NCBI RefSeq assembly: GCF_003387575.1 | Contig: NZ_QUAB01000039.1 | Location: forward strand, 119,996-183,995 | Length of the DNA: 64,000 bases | Reading direction: 5' to 3' | Source of the DNA: Microbacterium bovistercoris | Lineage (GTDB): Bacteria > Actinomycetota > Actinomycetes > Actinomycetales > Microbacteriaceae | Shown here: positions 55,033 to 64,000 of the stretch, piece after piece | Layout: the number at the start of each line of letters is the position of its first letter | Numbering within the stretch: the first letter of the stretch is position 1 | Notes under the pieces: model-generated | What the model was told of the DNA's origin: nothing | The model's database searches: none | What the model saw: only the letters and a program-made list of their open reading frames with translations | Made by a program: the position numbers and the translations under genes

Positions 55033-55575
55033 TCAGGACGCGGGCGTCTCGGTGGGCGCCGGCGTCTCCAGGACCGTGCGCTCCGGCTCGGGAACCAGGT
55101 CGGAGTAGTACGGCAGCGTGCCGTCGAGCACGGGAACGTCGGCCGTCCGGCCGGAGGAGTCGCCCGACTGGAACAGCACCTCGACGGTCGCACCGGGCTG
55201 CACGTTCAGGTCGTCGATGCGCAGCGGGTCCTCATCTGCGCCGAGGCTGACGCGCTCACCGGCCGGCACCTTGACCGTGAACGGGTCGTGACCCTCGAGG
55301 GAGATGGTGACGGTCTCGTTCTCGGCGGTGTCGTTGACCAGTCCCGCGACGAGGTTGCCGGTCGAGCCGTCTTCGTCCGCGACGATCATCGCGTTGCGGA
55401 CCTTGACCGGGCCCGCGTCATTGCTGACGTTGACGCCGTCGGAGGGCGAGTAGGGGATCTCGGTCGCCTGCTCGGTGATGAAGGTGCATCCGGTGGTGCC
55501 GAGCAGGGCGACCGCGCCGAGCGCGATCGACGCCAGAAGGCGCGGGGCGATGGACGCAGCAGGGCGCGATTTCAC
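55033..55575 (-). CDS. lpqE: LpqE-like lipoprotein
   Basis: The 180-residue protein has a lipoprotein signal (basic VKSRPAAS, hydrophobic LLASIALGAVALL, lipobox GTTGC with Cys near residue 30). The mature part is a beta-rich domain with VNVSNDAGPVKVRNAMIVAD and ATVEVLFQSGDS, then a Pro/Thr end. GTG 55575 follows GGAGGATCC, better than the ATG at 55611. The gene lies next to carD in divergent order, as lpqE does in M. tuberculosis, and size fits. Role unknown; assignment rests partly on synteny. Confidence 0.72.
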   Translation of the reverse strand: MKSRPAASIAPRLLASIALGAVALLGTTGCTFITEQATEIPYSPSDGVNVSNDAGPVKVRNAMIVADEDGSTGNLVAGLVNDTAENETVTISLEGHDPFTVKVPAGERVSLGADEDPLRIDDLNVQPGATVEVLFQSGDSSGRTADVPVLDGTLPYYSDLVPEPERTVLETPAPTETPAS

Positions 55576-55692
55576 GGATCCTCCAGAGGTGCGAACGATG
55601 GGCCGCCACAAGTCTAGTGGGTGAGCGTGGTCCCTCGTGGGTGCGGCGCCGTGAGCGCTGCGGCGGCGAACCTTAGTGCATGCCCGTTGTGG

Positions 55693-55698
55693 TATCCT
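55693..55698 (+). promoter_or_regulatory. Probable -10 of carD
   Basis: TATCCT lies 26 bases before carD, which has a normal AAAGGA ribosome site. Confidence 0.45.
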
Positions 55699-55724
55699 GG
55701 AGGTTGCCGAAAGGACACGTTTTT

Positions 55725-56207
55725 ATGCTTTTTGAGGTTGGCGAAACTGTCGTCTACCCGCACCACGGGGCCGCGACGATCATCGAGGTCAAGGACCGTG
55801 TGATCAAGGGTGAGACGAAGAAGTATCTGAAGCTCAACGTCACCCAGGGCGATCTCATCATCGAGGTTCCGGCTGAGAACGTCGATCTGGTCGGCGTGCG
55901 CGATGTGATCGGCAAGGAGGGCCTCGACCACGTGTTCGAGGTGCTGCGCGCGCCGTTCACCGAGGAGCCGACCAACTGGTCCCGCCGCTACAAGGCCAAC
56001 CTTGAGAAGCTCGCCTCCGGCGACGTCATCAAGGTCAGCGAGGTCGTCCGCGACCTGTGGCGCCGTGACCAGGACCGCGGCCTCTCGGCCGGCGAGAAGC
56101 GGATGCTGGCGAAGGCCCGGCAGATCCTCATCTCCGAGCTGGCGCTCGCCGAGAAGATCGACGAGGACAAGGCCGGCGAGCTGCTCGACGAGGTGCTCGC
56201 CTCCTGA
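55725..56207 (+). CDS. carD: RNA polymerase-binding transcription factor CarD
   Basis: Stabilises the open promoter complex, especially at rRNA promoters. The 160-residue protein begins [20 protein letters not shown], the RNA-polymerase-interaction (Tudor-like) domain, followed by the helical DNA-binding domain with [18 protein letters not shown], the conserved Trp that wedges into DNA near residue 86, and [22 protein letters not shown]. Complete and typical; ATG 55725 starts the conserved sequence. The ispDF gene follows after a hairpin. Confidence 0.97.
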   Translation: MLFEVGETVVYPHHGAATIIEVKDRVIKGETKKYLKLNVTQGDLIIEVPAENVDLVGVRDVIGKEGLDHVFEVLRAPFTEEPTNWSRRYKANLEKLASGDVIKVSEVVRDLWRRDQDRGLSAGEKRMLAKARQILISELALAEKIDEDKAGELLDEVLAS

Positions 56208-56221
56208 CGGGTTTCGACGAG

Positions 56222-56247
56222 GGGCCGGATGCTGCAGCATCCGGCCC
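56222..56247 (+). terminator. 11-bp hairpin after carD
   Basis: GGGCCGGATGC-TGCA-GCATCCGGCCC is perfect and lies 15 bases past the carD stop. Confidence 0.8.
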
Positions 56248-56269
56248 TTCGTCGTGTCCGGGGCGGCGA

Positions 56270-56275
56270 TACCCT
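56270..56275 (+). promoter_or_regulatory. -10 box giving a leaderless ispDF mRNA
   Basis: TACCCT ends six bases before GTG 56282. Confidence 0.5.
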
Positions 56276-56281
56276 GAGAGC

Positions 56282-57508
56282 GTGACTGTGCTCCCCGTCC
56301 CGGACACCGCGATCATCGTCGTCGCGGCAGGGTCCGGCACCCGCCTCGGCGCGGACGCCCCCAAGGCCCTGGTCGGCATCGACGACCGGACGATCCTCCG
56401 GCACGCGCTGGACGGCGTGTTCGCCGCAGCGCCGATGCAGGTCGTCGTCGTCGCGCCCCCCGGACTCGAGGGGGTCGCTGAGGCCGAGCTGCGGCAGGCG
56501 GCGGGGGACCGCGCCGACCTCGGCCGCGTCGTCGCCGGCGGAGACACCCGGCAGCGCTCGGTGGCCGCGGGACTCGCGGCGCTCTGGGGCGACGTCAGCA
56601 CGGTGCTCGTGCACGACGCGGCCAGGGCGCTCACGCCGCCGGCGCTGGTCGATGCGGTCGCGCAGGCGGTGAAGGACGGCGGACCGGATGCCGGCGTCAT
56701 TCCGGTGCTCCCGGTCGTCGACACGCTGAAACGGGTCGAGGCCGCGGACGTCGTCGCCGCCGTCGACCGCAGCACCCTCGTCGCCGCGCAGACGCCGCAG
56801 GGTTTCCGGCGCGAGCCCCTCGAGGCGGCGTACGCCGTGGCACTCGCCTCGGGCGCCGAGTACACCGACGACGCGGCGTTGTTCGCCGCAGCAGGGCACC
56901 GGGTCCAGCACATCGCCGGCTCGGAGCGGGCGTTCAAGATCACGGTGCCTGCGGATCTCGAGCGCGCAAGGCATCTTCTGGCGGGATCGCCTGCAGCACC
57001 GCCGGTCGCTGCGCGGTCCTCTCTCGCGCTGCCTCGCGTCGGAATCGGCACGGACGTGCACGCCTTCGGCGGCGAGGGGAACCTCTGGCTCGCAGGTCTC
57101 GAATGGCCGGGCGAGCAGCCGCTCTCCGGGCACTCCGACGGCGACGCCGTCGCGCACGCGATCGTCGACGCGCTGCTCGCCGCGGCCGGGCTCGGCGACA
57201 TCGGCGAGCACTTCGGCACCGCGCATCCGGAGTACGCCGGCGCCCACGCCGACGTCTTCCTGGCACGCACCCGCGAACTGCTCGGCGAGGCGGGCTTCGC
57301 GATCGGAAACGTCTCTGTGCAGTTCCAAGCAGGCCGGCCCCGGTTCAGCGCGCGCCGCGCGGAGGCCGAGCAGGCGCTGTCCGCCGCGCTCGGCGGTGCG
57401 CCGGTGGCCGTGGCGGCCACGACCACCGACGGGCTCGGTTTCCCCGGCCGGGGTGAGGGGATCTCGGTGACGGCGGTCGCGCTGGTGGTGGCGCGTTCCG
57501 CGGAATGA
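56282..57508 (+). CDS. ispDF: Bifunctional IspD/IspF enzyme of isoprenoid synthesis
   Basis: One 408-residue chain carries two non-consecutive steps of the MEP pathway. IspD (about 1-235) has the CTP site VVAAGSGTRLGADAPKAL (residues 13-30), VLVHDAARAL near 115 and AAQTPQGFRREPL near 170. IspF (about 250-408) has the metal site GIGTDVHAFGG, HSDGDAVAHAI near residue 282, the FGTAHPEYAGAHADVFL stretch, and ends in VAATTTDGLGFPGRGEGI. M. tuberculosis has separate ispD and ispF genes in the same carD-cysS position. Confidence 0.96.
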   Translation: MTVLPVPDTAIIVVAAGSGTRLGADAPKALVGIDDRTILRHALDGVFAAAPMQVVVVAPPGLEGVAEAELRQAAGDRADLGRVVAGGDTRQRSVAAGLAALWGDVSTVLVHDAARALTPPALVDAVAQAVKDGGPDAGVIPVLPVVDTLKRVEAADVVAAVDRSTLVAAQTPQGFRREPLEAAYAVALASGAEYTDDAALFAAAGHRVQHIAGSERAFKITVPADLERARHLLAGSPAAPPVAARSSLALPRVGIGTDVHAFGGEGNLWLAGLEWPGEQPLSGHSDGDAVAHAIVDALLAAAGLGDIGEHFGTAHPEYAGAHADVFLARTRELLGEAGFAIGNVSVQFQAGRPRFSARRAEAEQALSAALGGAPVAVAATTTDGLGFPGRGEGISVTAVALVVARSAE

Positions 57509-57534
57509 AGGGGGATCGATCAGGCACCGCCCGG

Positions 57535-57540
57535 TAGTCT
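57535..57540 (+). promoter_or_regulatory. -10 box giving a leaderless cysS mRNA
   Basis: TAGTCT ends six bases before GTG 57547. Confidence 0.5.
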
Positions 57541-57546
57541 TGTGCG

Positions 57547-58959
57547 GTGACTCTCCGCCTGTACGACACCCGCGCCCAGCAGCTGCGCGACTTCGTCCCT
57601 CTCGACCCCGAGAACGTGACGATGTACGTCTGCGGGCCGACCGTGCAGTCCGGACCCCACATCGGGCACGTCCGCGGGGCGCTCAGCTTCGACATCCTGC
57701 GCCGCTGGCTCGGCCTCCGGTACGGCCGGGTCACCCTCGTGCGCAACGTCACCGACATCGACGACAAGATCCTGGTGAACGGCACGGAAGCCGAGCCGTG
57801 GTGGGCGCTCGCCTACCGCACGGAGAAGGAGTTCACCGCTGCGTATGACGCGGTGCGCATCCTCCCGCCGACCTACGAGCCCCGCGCGACCGGCTTCATC
57901 CCGCAGATGCACGAGCTCATCGAACGGCTCATCGAGAACGGGCACGCCTACCCGGCGCCGGACGGCTCGGGCGACGTCTACTTCGACGTGCACTCCTGGC
58001 CCGCATACGGCGATCTGACCCACCAGTCGGTCGACGCGATGGAGGCGGCGGAGGACGCCGATCCGCGCGGCAAGCGCGCGCCGCAGGACTTCGCCCTGTG
58101 GAAGGGCGCCAAGCCGGGTGAGCCGGCGGATGCCACGTGGGACTCTCCCTGGGGACCGGGTCGTCCCGGGTGGCACATCGAGTGCTCCGCCATGGCGCGG
58201 CGCTACCTCGGCGCGGAGTTCGACATCCACGGCGGCGGGCTCGACCTGCGCTTCCCGCACCACGAGAACGAGCTCGCCCAGTCCACCGCGGCCGGCGACG
58301 GCTTCGCGCAGTACTGGGTGCACAACGGCCTGGTGACGGTCGGCGGGCAGAAGATGTCGAAGTCGCTCGGCAATTTCACGCTCGCCGCCGACGTGCTCGC
58401 GCAGCACGATCCGCTTGCCGTGCGGTATGCACTGGCGGCGGCGCACTACCGGTCGAGTCTCGACCTCAGCGAGTCGTCCTGGACCGAGGCGGAGGCCGCA
58501 CTCGGGCGCATCCGGACGTTCCTCGAGCGTGCGGTGCGCTCGCAGGACGGAGGAATCGGATGGATGGCGATGGGGTCCCTTCCCGAGGGGTTCCGCGCAG
58601 CACTCGACGATGACCTCGGGGTGCCGCAGGCACTGGCCGTGCTGCACGAGACGGTTCGTGCGGGCAACGCGGCGCTGGACCGCGGCGACACCGACTCCGT
58701 GCGCTCAACGCTCGAGTCCGTGACGGCGATGACCCATGTGCTGGGCGTCAACCCCCTCTCGCCCGAGTGGCAGACCGGAGGCGCCGGCGCCGAGGCGTCC
58801 GCACTGGACGCCCTCGTGCAGACCATGATCGTGCAGCGCGCCGCGGCGCGCGCTGGCAAGGACTGGGCCTCGGCGGATCGCATCCGCGATGCGATCGCCG
58901 CCGCAGGCATCACTCTGGAGGACACTCCGGACGGAACACATTGGAGCATCGATGGCTAA
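57547..58959 (+). CDS. cysS: Cysteinyl-tRNA synthetase
   Basis: Charges tRNA-Cys. The 470-residue class I synthetase has the zinc-site and HIGH region [19 protein letters not shown] (residues 22-40), [18 protein letters not shown] with zinc-binding Cys near residue 216, HHENELAQS, and KMSKSLGN near residue 268. A DALR-type C-terminal domain follows. Full length. The next gene starts before its stop, so cysS and the rRNA methyltransferase are coupled. Confidence 0.97.
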   Translation: MTLRLYDTRAQQLRDFVPLDPENVTMYVCGPTVQSGPHIGHVRGALSFDILRRWLGLRYGRVTLVRNVTDIDDKILVNGTEAEPWWALAYRTEKEFTAAYDAVRILPPTYEPRATGFIPQMHELIERLIENGHAYPAPDGSGDVYFDVHSWPAYGDLTHQSVDAMEAAEDADPRGKRAPQDFALWKGAKPGEPADATWDSPWGPGRPGWHIECSAMARRYLGAEFDIHGGGLDLRFPHHENELAQSTAAGDGFAQYWVHNGLVTVGGQKMSKSLGNFTLAADVLAQHDPLAVRYALAAAHYRSSLDLSESSWTEAEAALGRIRTFLERAVRSQDGGIGWMAMGSLPEGFRAALDDDLGVPQALAVLHETVRAGNAALDRGDTDSVRSTLESVTAMTHVLGVNPLSPEWQTGGAGAEASALDALVQTMIVQRAAARAGKDWASADRIRDAIAAAGITLEDTPDGTHWSIDG

Positions 58960-59947
58960 GCCGAGTCGCCCTGGAGCGGGCAACAGCAAGAAGAAGGGCG
59001 CCTCGAAGGGCACCGGCGGACACAGCCGCAAGGCGCTCGAGGGGCGTGGGCCGACCCCGAAGGCCGAGGATCGCGCCTGGCACGTCGCCGGCAAGCGCAA
59101 GGCCGCTGCCGAGCGCTACGCCGCCGCCGGCGGCAAGGGGCGCCCTGGGCAGAAGCCGCAGGGCCGCGACATGAACCGGCAGGCGCGGGCCAAGTCCACT
59201 GACGACACCGAGACCGTCACCGGGCGCAACTCGGTGCTCGAGGCGCTGCGCACCAAGATCCCCGCGACCACGCTCTACATCGCACAGCGCGTCGAGATGG
59301 ACGACCGCGTCAAGGAGATGCTGGCGATCGCGCGGCACCGCGAGATCCCCGTGCTCGAGGTCACCCGCCAGGAGCTCGACCGCATGGCCGGCTTCGACGG
59401 CGTCCACCAGGGCGTCGCACTGAAGGTGCCGCCGTACGAGTACGCGCACCCGCAGGATCTGCTCGAGCAGGTGATCGATCGCGGTGAGACCCCGCTCTTC
59501 GTCGCGCTCGACGGCATCACCGACCCGCGCAACCTCGGCGCGATCATCCGCTCCACCGCCGCCTTCGGCGGGCACGGCATCATCCTGCCGCAGCGCCGCT
59601 CGGCGAGCGTGAACTCGGCAGCGTGGAAGACCAGCGCCGGAGCCGCGGCGCGGCTGCCCGTCGCCCTGGCGTCGAACCTCACCACGCTGCTCAAGGAGTT
59701 CAAGAAGCAGGGCGTGTTCGTGCTGGGCCTGGACGGCGGGGGAGACGTGGCGCTGCCGGCGCTCGAACTCGCCGACCGCCCGGTCGTGATCGTCGTCGGC
59801 TCCGAGGGCAAGGGGCTGTCGCGTCTGGTCACCGAGACCTGCGACCAGATCGTCTCGATCCCGATCTCGGCCGCCACCGAGTCGCTGAACGCCGGCATCG
59901 CCGCATCCGTCGCGCTCTACCAGGTCGCGACGCTGCGTGGGGCTTGA
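58952..59947 (+). CDS. rlmB: TrmH-family 23S rRNA 2'-O-ribose methyltransferase
   Basis: The 331-residue SPOUT enzyme has a long basic N-terminal extension (about 1-85, with [14 protein letters not shown]), a substrate-binding domain ([20 protein letters not shown]), and the knotted SAM domain with [20 protein letters not shown] near residue 195, [15 protein letters not shown] near 275 and [18 protein letters not shown] near 303. Modification of G2251 in 23S rRNA (RlmB type) is likely. ATG 58952 follows GGAG within the end of cysS. Confidence 0.93.
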   Translation: MAKPSRPGAGNSKKKGASKGTGGHSRKALEGRGPTPKAEDRAWHVAGKRKAAAERYAAAGGKGRPGQKPQGRDMNRQARAKSTDDTETVTGRNSVLEALRTKIPATTLYIAQRVEMDDRVKEMLAIARHREIPVLEVTRQELDRMAGFDGVHQGVALKVPPYEYAHPQDLLEQVIDRGETPLFVALDGITDPRNLGAIIRSTAAFGGHGIILPQRRSASVNSAAWKTSAGAAARLPVALASNLTTLLKEFKKQGVFVLGLDGGGDVALPALELADRPVVIVVGSEGKGLSRLVTETCDQIVSIPISAATESLNAGIAASVALYQVATLRGA

Positions 59948-60050
59948 CTGAGAGCGCACGGTTCCGCAGGCAGGGAATGATGCGGGTCGGCACTCCGTTG
60001 CCGACTGTGTGCCGCGATCGCGGCGCGTCCGTCTGAGAAAGAGGAATCGC

Positions 60051-60692
60051 ATGGCCCGCATCATCGTCGTCGGAGGAACCGGGTACGCCGGAGCGCACAT
60101 CGTCCGCGAGGCGGTGAGCCGAGGGCATGACGTGGTCGCCATCGCCCGCAGCACGCCGGAAGCGCCTGTCGAGGGTGCGGCCTACGTGCAGGGCTCAGCG
60201 CTCGACCTGGACGGCCTCGGCGACGTCTTCGACGGAGCGGATGCCGTGGTCTCGGCGATCTCACCGCGCGGCGACATGACCGACAGCGCCCTGGGTGCCC
60301 TCGGCGCACTCGCTGCGAAGCTGACCGGCACATCGACCCGTCTCGGCGTCGTCGGCGGTGCCGGCGGAAGCCTGATCGCTCCCGGCGGCCCTCGTCTGTT
60401 CGATCAGGGCTTCCCCGAGGAGTACAAGCACGAAGCGCAGGTCGGCATCGACTCCCTCGCTCTGCTGCAGGACTCCGACGCCGGGCTGGACTGGTTCTTC
60501 GTGCACCCGGCAGAGGTGTTCGGCCCGTGGGCGGAGGGCGAGCGCACCGGCAGCTACCGTGACGGCGGCGACGTGCTCGTGCGCGCCGAGGACGGCAGCT
60601 CCACGATCTCCGGCGCCGACTTCGCGGTGGCGATCGTCGATGAGATCGAGACGCCGAAGCACCGTCGCGAGCGCTTCACCGTCGGGTACTAG
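60051..60692 (+). CDS. NAD(P)-binding atypical SDR protein
   Basis: The 213-residue Rossmann protein begins RIIVVGGTGYAGAHIVREAV with the GXXGXXG cofactor motif and continues DAVVSAISPRGDMTDSALGAL and TRLGVVGGAGGSLIAPGGPR, as in YwnB/BLVRB-like atypical short-chain dehydrogenases. No Tyr-x-x-x-Lys catalytic pair is evident, although EEYKHEAQ occurs near residue 124. Substrate unknown. GAAAGAGGAA precedes the ATG; convergent with the DUF4032 gene. Confidence 0.85.
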   Translation: MARIIVVGGTGYAGAHIVREAVSRGHDVVAIARSTPEAPVEGAAYVQGSALDLDGLGDVFDGADAVVSAISPRGDMTDSALGALGALAAKLTGTSTRLGVVGGAGGSLIAPGGPRLFDQGFPEEYKHEAQVGIDSLALLQDSDAGLDWFFVHPAEVFGPWAEGERTGSYRDGGDVLVRAEDGSSTISGADFAVAIVDEIETPKHRRERFTVGY

Positions 60693-60695
60693 GCC

Positions 60696-62018
60696 TCAGA
60701 CCAGGTCCCGCCAGTCCACCTCACCGGTGTCGTCGGACACGTCCACGGCACCGGTGACGACCGGAACGCTCATGGTCTCCGTCGGCGGCCCCATGATCGT
60801 CGCCTCGTCGCGCCGGTGCCGGAGGACGTCGTTGATGTAGCTCGTCAGCACCTCGGCGATCGGCACCGAGCGACCCTGCGCCTGGGACAGATACCAGCGG
60901 TGCTCGAGCACCTGGTGGAACACCTCGGCGGGCTCGAGCTTCGCACGCAGGTCGTAGGGGATGGCGCGGACGACCGGCTCGAACACGCGGGTGAGCCACT
61001 CGTGCGCGTACATCTCCTCATCCACCCACTGCTTGGTGGAACGGGCCCGGAACTCGTCCAGATCGTTCAGCAGCCGACGGGCCTGGTTCTCCTCGACATC
61101 GAGGCCCGTCAGGCGGATGAGTCGGCGCTGATGGTGCCCGGCGTCCACGACCTTCGGCTGGATGTGCACGACTGCGCCGTCGGCGGTGGTCTTCATCGAC
61201 ATCTCGTCGATGTCGAAGCCGAGGGCGTTCAGCTGTTCGACCCGCTCCGTGATGCGCCAGGTCTCGTTCGCGGAGAACGACTCCTCGGCGGTCAGCGCCG
61301 CCCACAGGGCGCGGTACGACGAGACGATGCCGTCGGCGATGGCCACCGCATCGACACCGTTCTCCAGTCGCCCTCCGGCAGCGAGGTCGAGGATCTCCCC
61401 GGCGATGTTCGTGCGCGCGATGTCGAGGTCGTAGGAGCGCTGGCCGTCGGTCAGCCCCTCCTCATGCAGTTCGCCCGTCTCCGCATCCACCAGGTAGGCG
61501 GCGAAGGCGCCGGCGTCCCTCCGGAACAGCGTGTTCGACAGCGACACGTCGCCCCAGTAGAAGCCGACGTTGTGCAGCCGCACCAGGAGCAGGGCGAGGG
61601 CGTCGACGAGGCGGGTGGCGGTGTCGGGACGCAGCACACGGGTGAACAGCGCGCGGTACGGCATCGAGAACTTCAGGTGCGAGGTCACCAGCGCGGCGGG
61701 GAGAGGGTCGCCGTCCGCATCCTGCCGGCCCGCGATCACCGCGACCCGGCTCACGCAGGGCACGTCCAGCCGTGCCAGGCTGCCGAGCATGTCGTACTCG
61801 CGCTGAGCCATCTCGGCCGTGGTCTCCTTGACCGCGACGACCCGGCCCGACAGGTCCGCGAAGCGGACCAGATGCCGGGACAGGCCCTTCGGCAGCGACA
61901 CGATGTGCTCGCTCGGCCACTTTCCCAGCGGCGTCGACCATGGAAGCGACAGCAGCCCGGGGTCGACCGTGCTGGCGGTGATGCGCAGCGTGCTGGACAG
62001 GCGTGTGGTGTCGGCCAT
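60696..62018 (-). CDS. DUF4032 protein with lipopolysaccharide-kinase-like domain
   Basis: The 440-residue protein has a kinase-like N-terminal half: VVAVKETTAEMAQREYDML (Lys near residue 63), LLLVRLHNVGFYWGDVSLSN near 150 where HRD is replaced by YWGDVSLSN, and AAYLVDAETGELHEEG in place of DFG. The C-terminal half (about 235-400) is DUF4032, with QVLEHRWYLSQAQGRSVPIAEV. Substrate and activity are unknown; the altered catalytic motifs make a pseudokinase possible. GAGGAG precedes the ATG. Confidence 0.85.
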   Translation of the reverse strand: MADTTRLSSTLRITASTVDPGLLSLPWSTPLGKWPSEHIVSLPKGLSRHLVRFADLSGRVVAVKETTAEMAQREYDMLGSLARLDVPCVSRVAVIAGRQDADGDPLPAALVTSHLKFSMPYRALFTRVLRPDTATRLVDALALLLVRLHNVGFYWGDVSLSNTLFRRDAGAFAAYLVDAETGELHEEGLTDGQRSYDLDIARTNIAGEILDLAAGGRLENGVDAVAIADGIVSSYRALWAALTAEESFSANETWRITERVEQLNALGFDIDEMSMKTTADGAVVHIQPKVVDAGHHQRRLIRLTGLDVEENQARRLLNDLDEFRARSTKQWVDEEMYAHEWLTRVFEPVVRAIPYDLRAKLEPAEVFHQVLEHRWYLSQAQGRSVPIAEVLTSYINDVLRHRRDEATIMGPPTETMSVPVVTGAVDVSDDTGEVDWRDLV

Positions 62019-62060
62019 GCGCGCTCCTCGGATGCAGGCGGGGGACAGCGACGAAAACGA

Positions 62061-62096
62061 CGCGGCGCGGGCGACCCTGTGGTCGACCGCGCCGCG
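62061..62096 (-). terminator. 16-bp hairpin after the ABC ATPase gene
   Basis: CGCGGCGCGGGCGACC pairs with GGTCGACCGCGCCGCG (one mismatch) around CTGT; on the minus strand it is followed by TCGTTTTCG. Confidence 0.7.
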
Positions 62097-62109
62097 TGCG
62101 TGAGGGTGA

Positions 62110-63216
<1,107 letters not shown>

Positions 63217-63372
63217 TGGTTTCTCCTTCACCGGCAGGTACGTGCCGGACGATCCGTTGTGATGGAAGCGGCGGGGTTGCCCGCCGTGGCCCGCCTTCGG
63301 GCCAGGTTCAGTATGGCATGCACCTGCGCCATCTGGGTAACTTCCCAGGAGGTCTGGATAACATCGAACCCG

Positions 63373-63412
63373 GTGCCGCTTCAGGCGGCCGCCGGCCGCT
63401 TCGGGCGGCCAT
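63373..63412 (+). other. Two adjacent TTCA/TTCG-loop hairpins
   Basis: GCCGC-TTCA-GGCGGC and GGCCGC-TTCG-GGCGGCC lie next to each other in the 237-base gap between divergent genes, about 45 bases before the DsbA-like gene. They may form in its mRNA leader. The rest of the gap shows GGCCCGCC-TTCG-GGCC-type GC hairpins only. Confidence 0.5.
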
Positions 63413-63453
63413 CAGGGGGAGACCCGTCCCCAACCGGACTTTCAAGAGGAACG

Positions 63454-64000
63454 ATGTCGAGCGACGAAACGCCGAACGTCCCCACCACGACCTCATCACG
63501 CGAGGCGGTGCGGGAGAAGGCACAGCAGGTGCATTCCCGTCAGCGCCGGGCGCGCGCGATGCGACGGATCATCATCGGTCTCGTCGCTGTCGTCGCCGTC
63601 GGCGCGGTGAGCACGGCCGTGACCTGGGCGGTCACCTCCTCGGTGTCCAAGCCCACGCTGAGCCCGGCCGGCATGGCCGACGACGGCGTGACCGTGCGCG
63701 AGGTCGCCGTGAGCGCGCCTCAGACCGCACCGGAGGGCACGCCCACGCCGGATCCGAGCGGTGCGGGCGCAACGGCCTCGGCCACCCCCACGCCCGAGCC
63801 GACTCCCGTCGAGGGCGCCGTGGACGTGCACATCTACGTCGACTACCTCTCGCCCGACGCGGGTGAGTTCGGGCGTGCGAACGCCCGTCAGCTCACCGGA
63901 TGGATCACCGAGGGCGCGGTCAACGTCACCTACCACCCCGTCTCGCTGCTGACGGCGAGCTCCAACGGCACGAAGTACTCGCTGCGCGCGGCCGCCGCAT
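63454..64000 (+). CDS. DsbA-like membrane-anchored protein lacking the CXXC motif, N-terminal part
   Basis: The gene runs off the window; 182 residues are visible. A basic cytoplasmic start (REKAQQVHSRQRRARAMRR), one membrane helix (about 37-60), a Pro/Thr-rich linker (about 85-115), then the start of a thioredoxin fold with VDVHIYVDYLSPDAGEFGRA. In DsbA-like relatives the position of SPDA is CPXC, so both active-site cysteines are absent. The following VNVTYHPVSLL and YSLRAAAA fit the DsbA helical insert. AGAGGA precedes the ATG. A chaperone or binding role is possible; oxidase activity is not. Confidence 0.78.
   Translation, partial: MSSDETPNVPTTTSSREAVREKAQQVHSRQRRARAMRRIIIGLVAVVAVGAVSTAVTWAVTSSVSKPTLSPAGMADDGVTVREVAVSAPQTAPEGTPTPDPSGAGATASATPTPEPTPVEGAVDVHIYVDYLSPDAGEFGRANARQLTGWITEGAVNVTYHPVSLLTASSNGTKYSLRAAAA

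Overview
This is a 64-kb piece of chromosome from a high-GC actinobacterium, most likely Microbacterium or a close relative in Microbacteriaceae. I infer this from the very GC-rich, codon-biased genes, the constant use of GGATGC/GCATCC words, many GTG starts, about a dozen promoters whose -10 box lies 6-7 bases before the start codon (leaderless mRNAs), and the gene content (Mqo, LldD, CarD, a 6C-type RNA, fused IspDF, SenX3-RegX3). No phage, insertion sequence, plasmid or CRISPR array is visible. Comparisons with Mycobacterium tuberculosis gene order are from memory.

Layout. 1-3.2 kb: end of an EamA exporter, a DUF2871 membrane protein, and a DesK/NarL-type two-component pair whose kinase carries an odd repeated tail. 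3.3-8 kb: lysC and asd (first and second steps of the aspartate pathway), mqo and thymidine kinase. 8-10.2 kb: lactate operon lldR-lldD behind a twin FadR-type operator. 10.2-16.2 kb: HAD phosphatase, VanZ, tRNA-Pro, metallophosphoesterase, class A penicillin-binding protein, DUF4177 and RidA proteins. 16.2-28 kb: acs, 6C RNA, a minimal Tad pilus locus, topA, tmk, holB and a secreted tripeptidyl-aminopeptidase-like lipoprotein, an order resembling the acs-topA-holB region of M. tuberculosis. 28-38 kb: tRNA-Thr, nicotinamidase, DUF1697, an acidic PepSY/two-component cassette, YigZ, a small Cys protein with a CGNR zinc finger, a probable copper-responsive operon (His-rich protein plus MFS exporter) behind a CsoR-like palindrome, a PPOX protein, tRNA-Lys and pabC.

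38-55 kb is a phosphate and nitrogen control hub: pstSCAB, a MutT1-like Nudix/phosphatase, polyphosphate kinase, GlnR, nitrobindin, YgfZ, a methyltransferase, phosphoglycerate mutase, PhoU and SenX3-RegX3. Direct 11-base Pho-box-like repeats lie before pstS and between phoU and senX3, so this part probably works as one phosphate-starvation regulon. 55-64 kb: LpqE-like lipoprotein, CarD, IspDF, CysRS, a TrmH-family rRNA methyltransferase, an NAD(P)-binding protein, a DUF4032 kinase-like protein, an MsiK-type sugar ABC ATPase, and the start of a DsbA-like membrane protein that lacks both active-site cysteines.

The least explained content is between genes: several families of palindromic or direct repeats, one inside topA and one forming the tail of the kinase at 1252-2613, a repeat-flanked DUF559 nuclease-like gene, and a candidate structured RNA near 38.4 kb.
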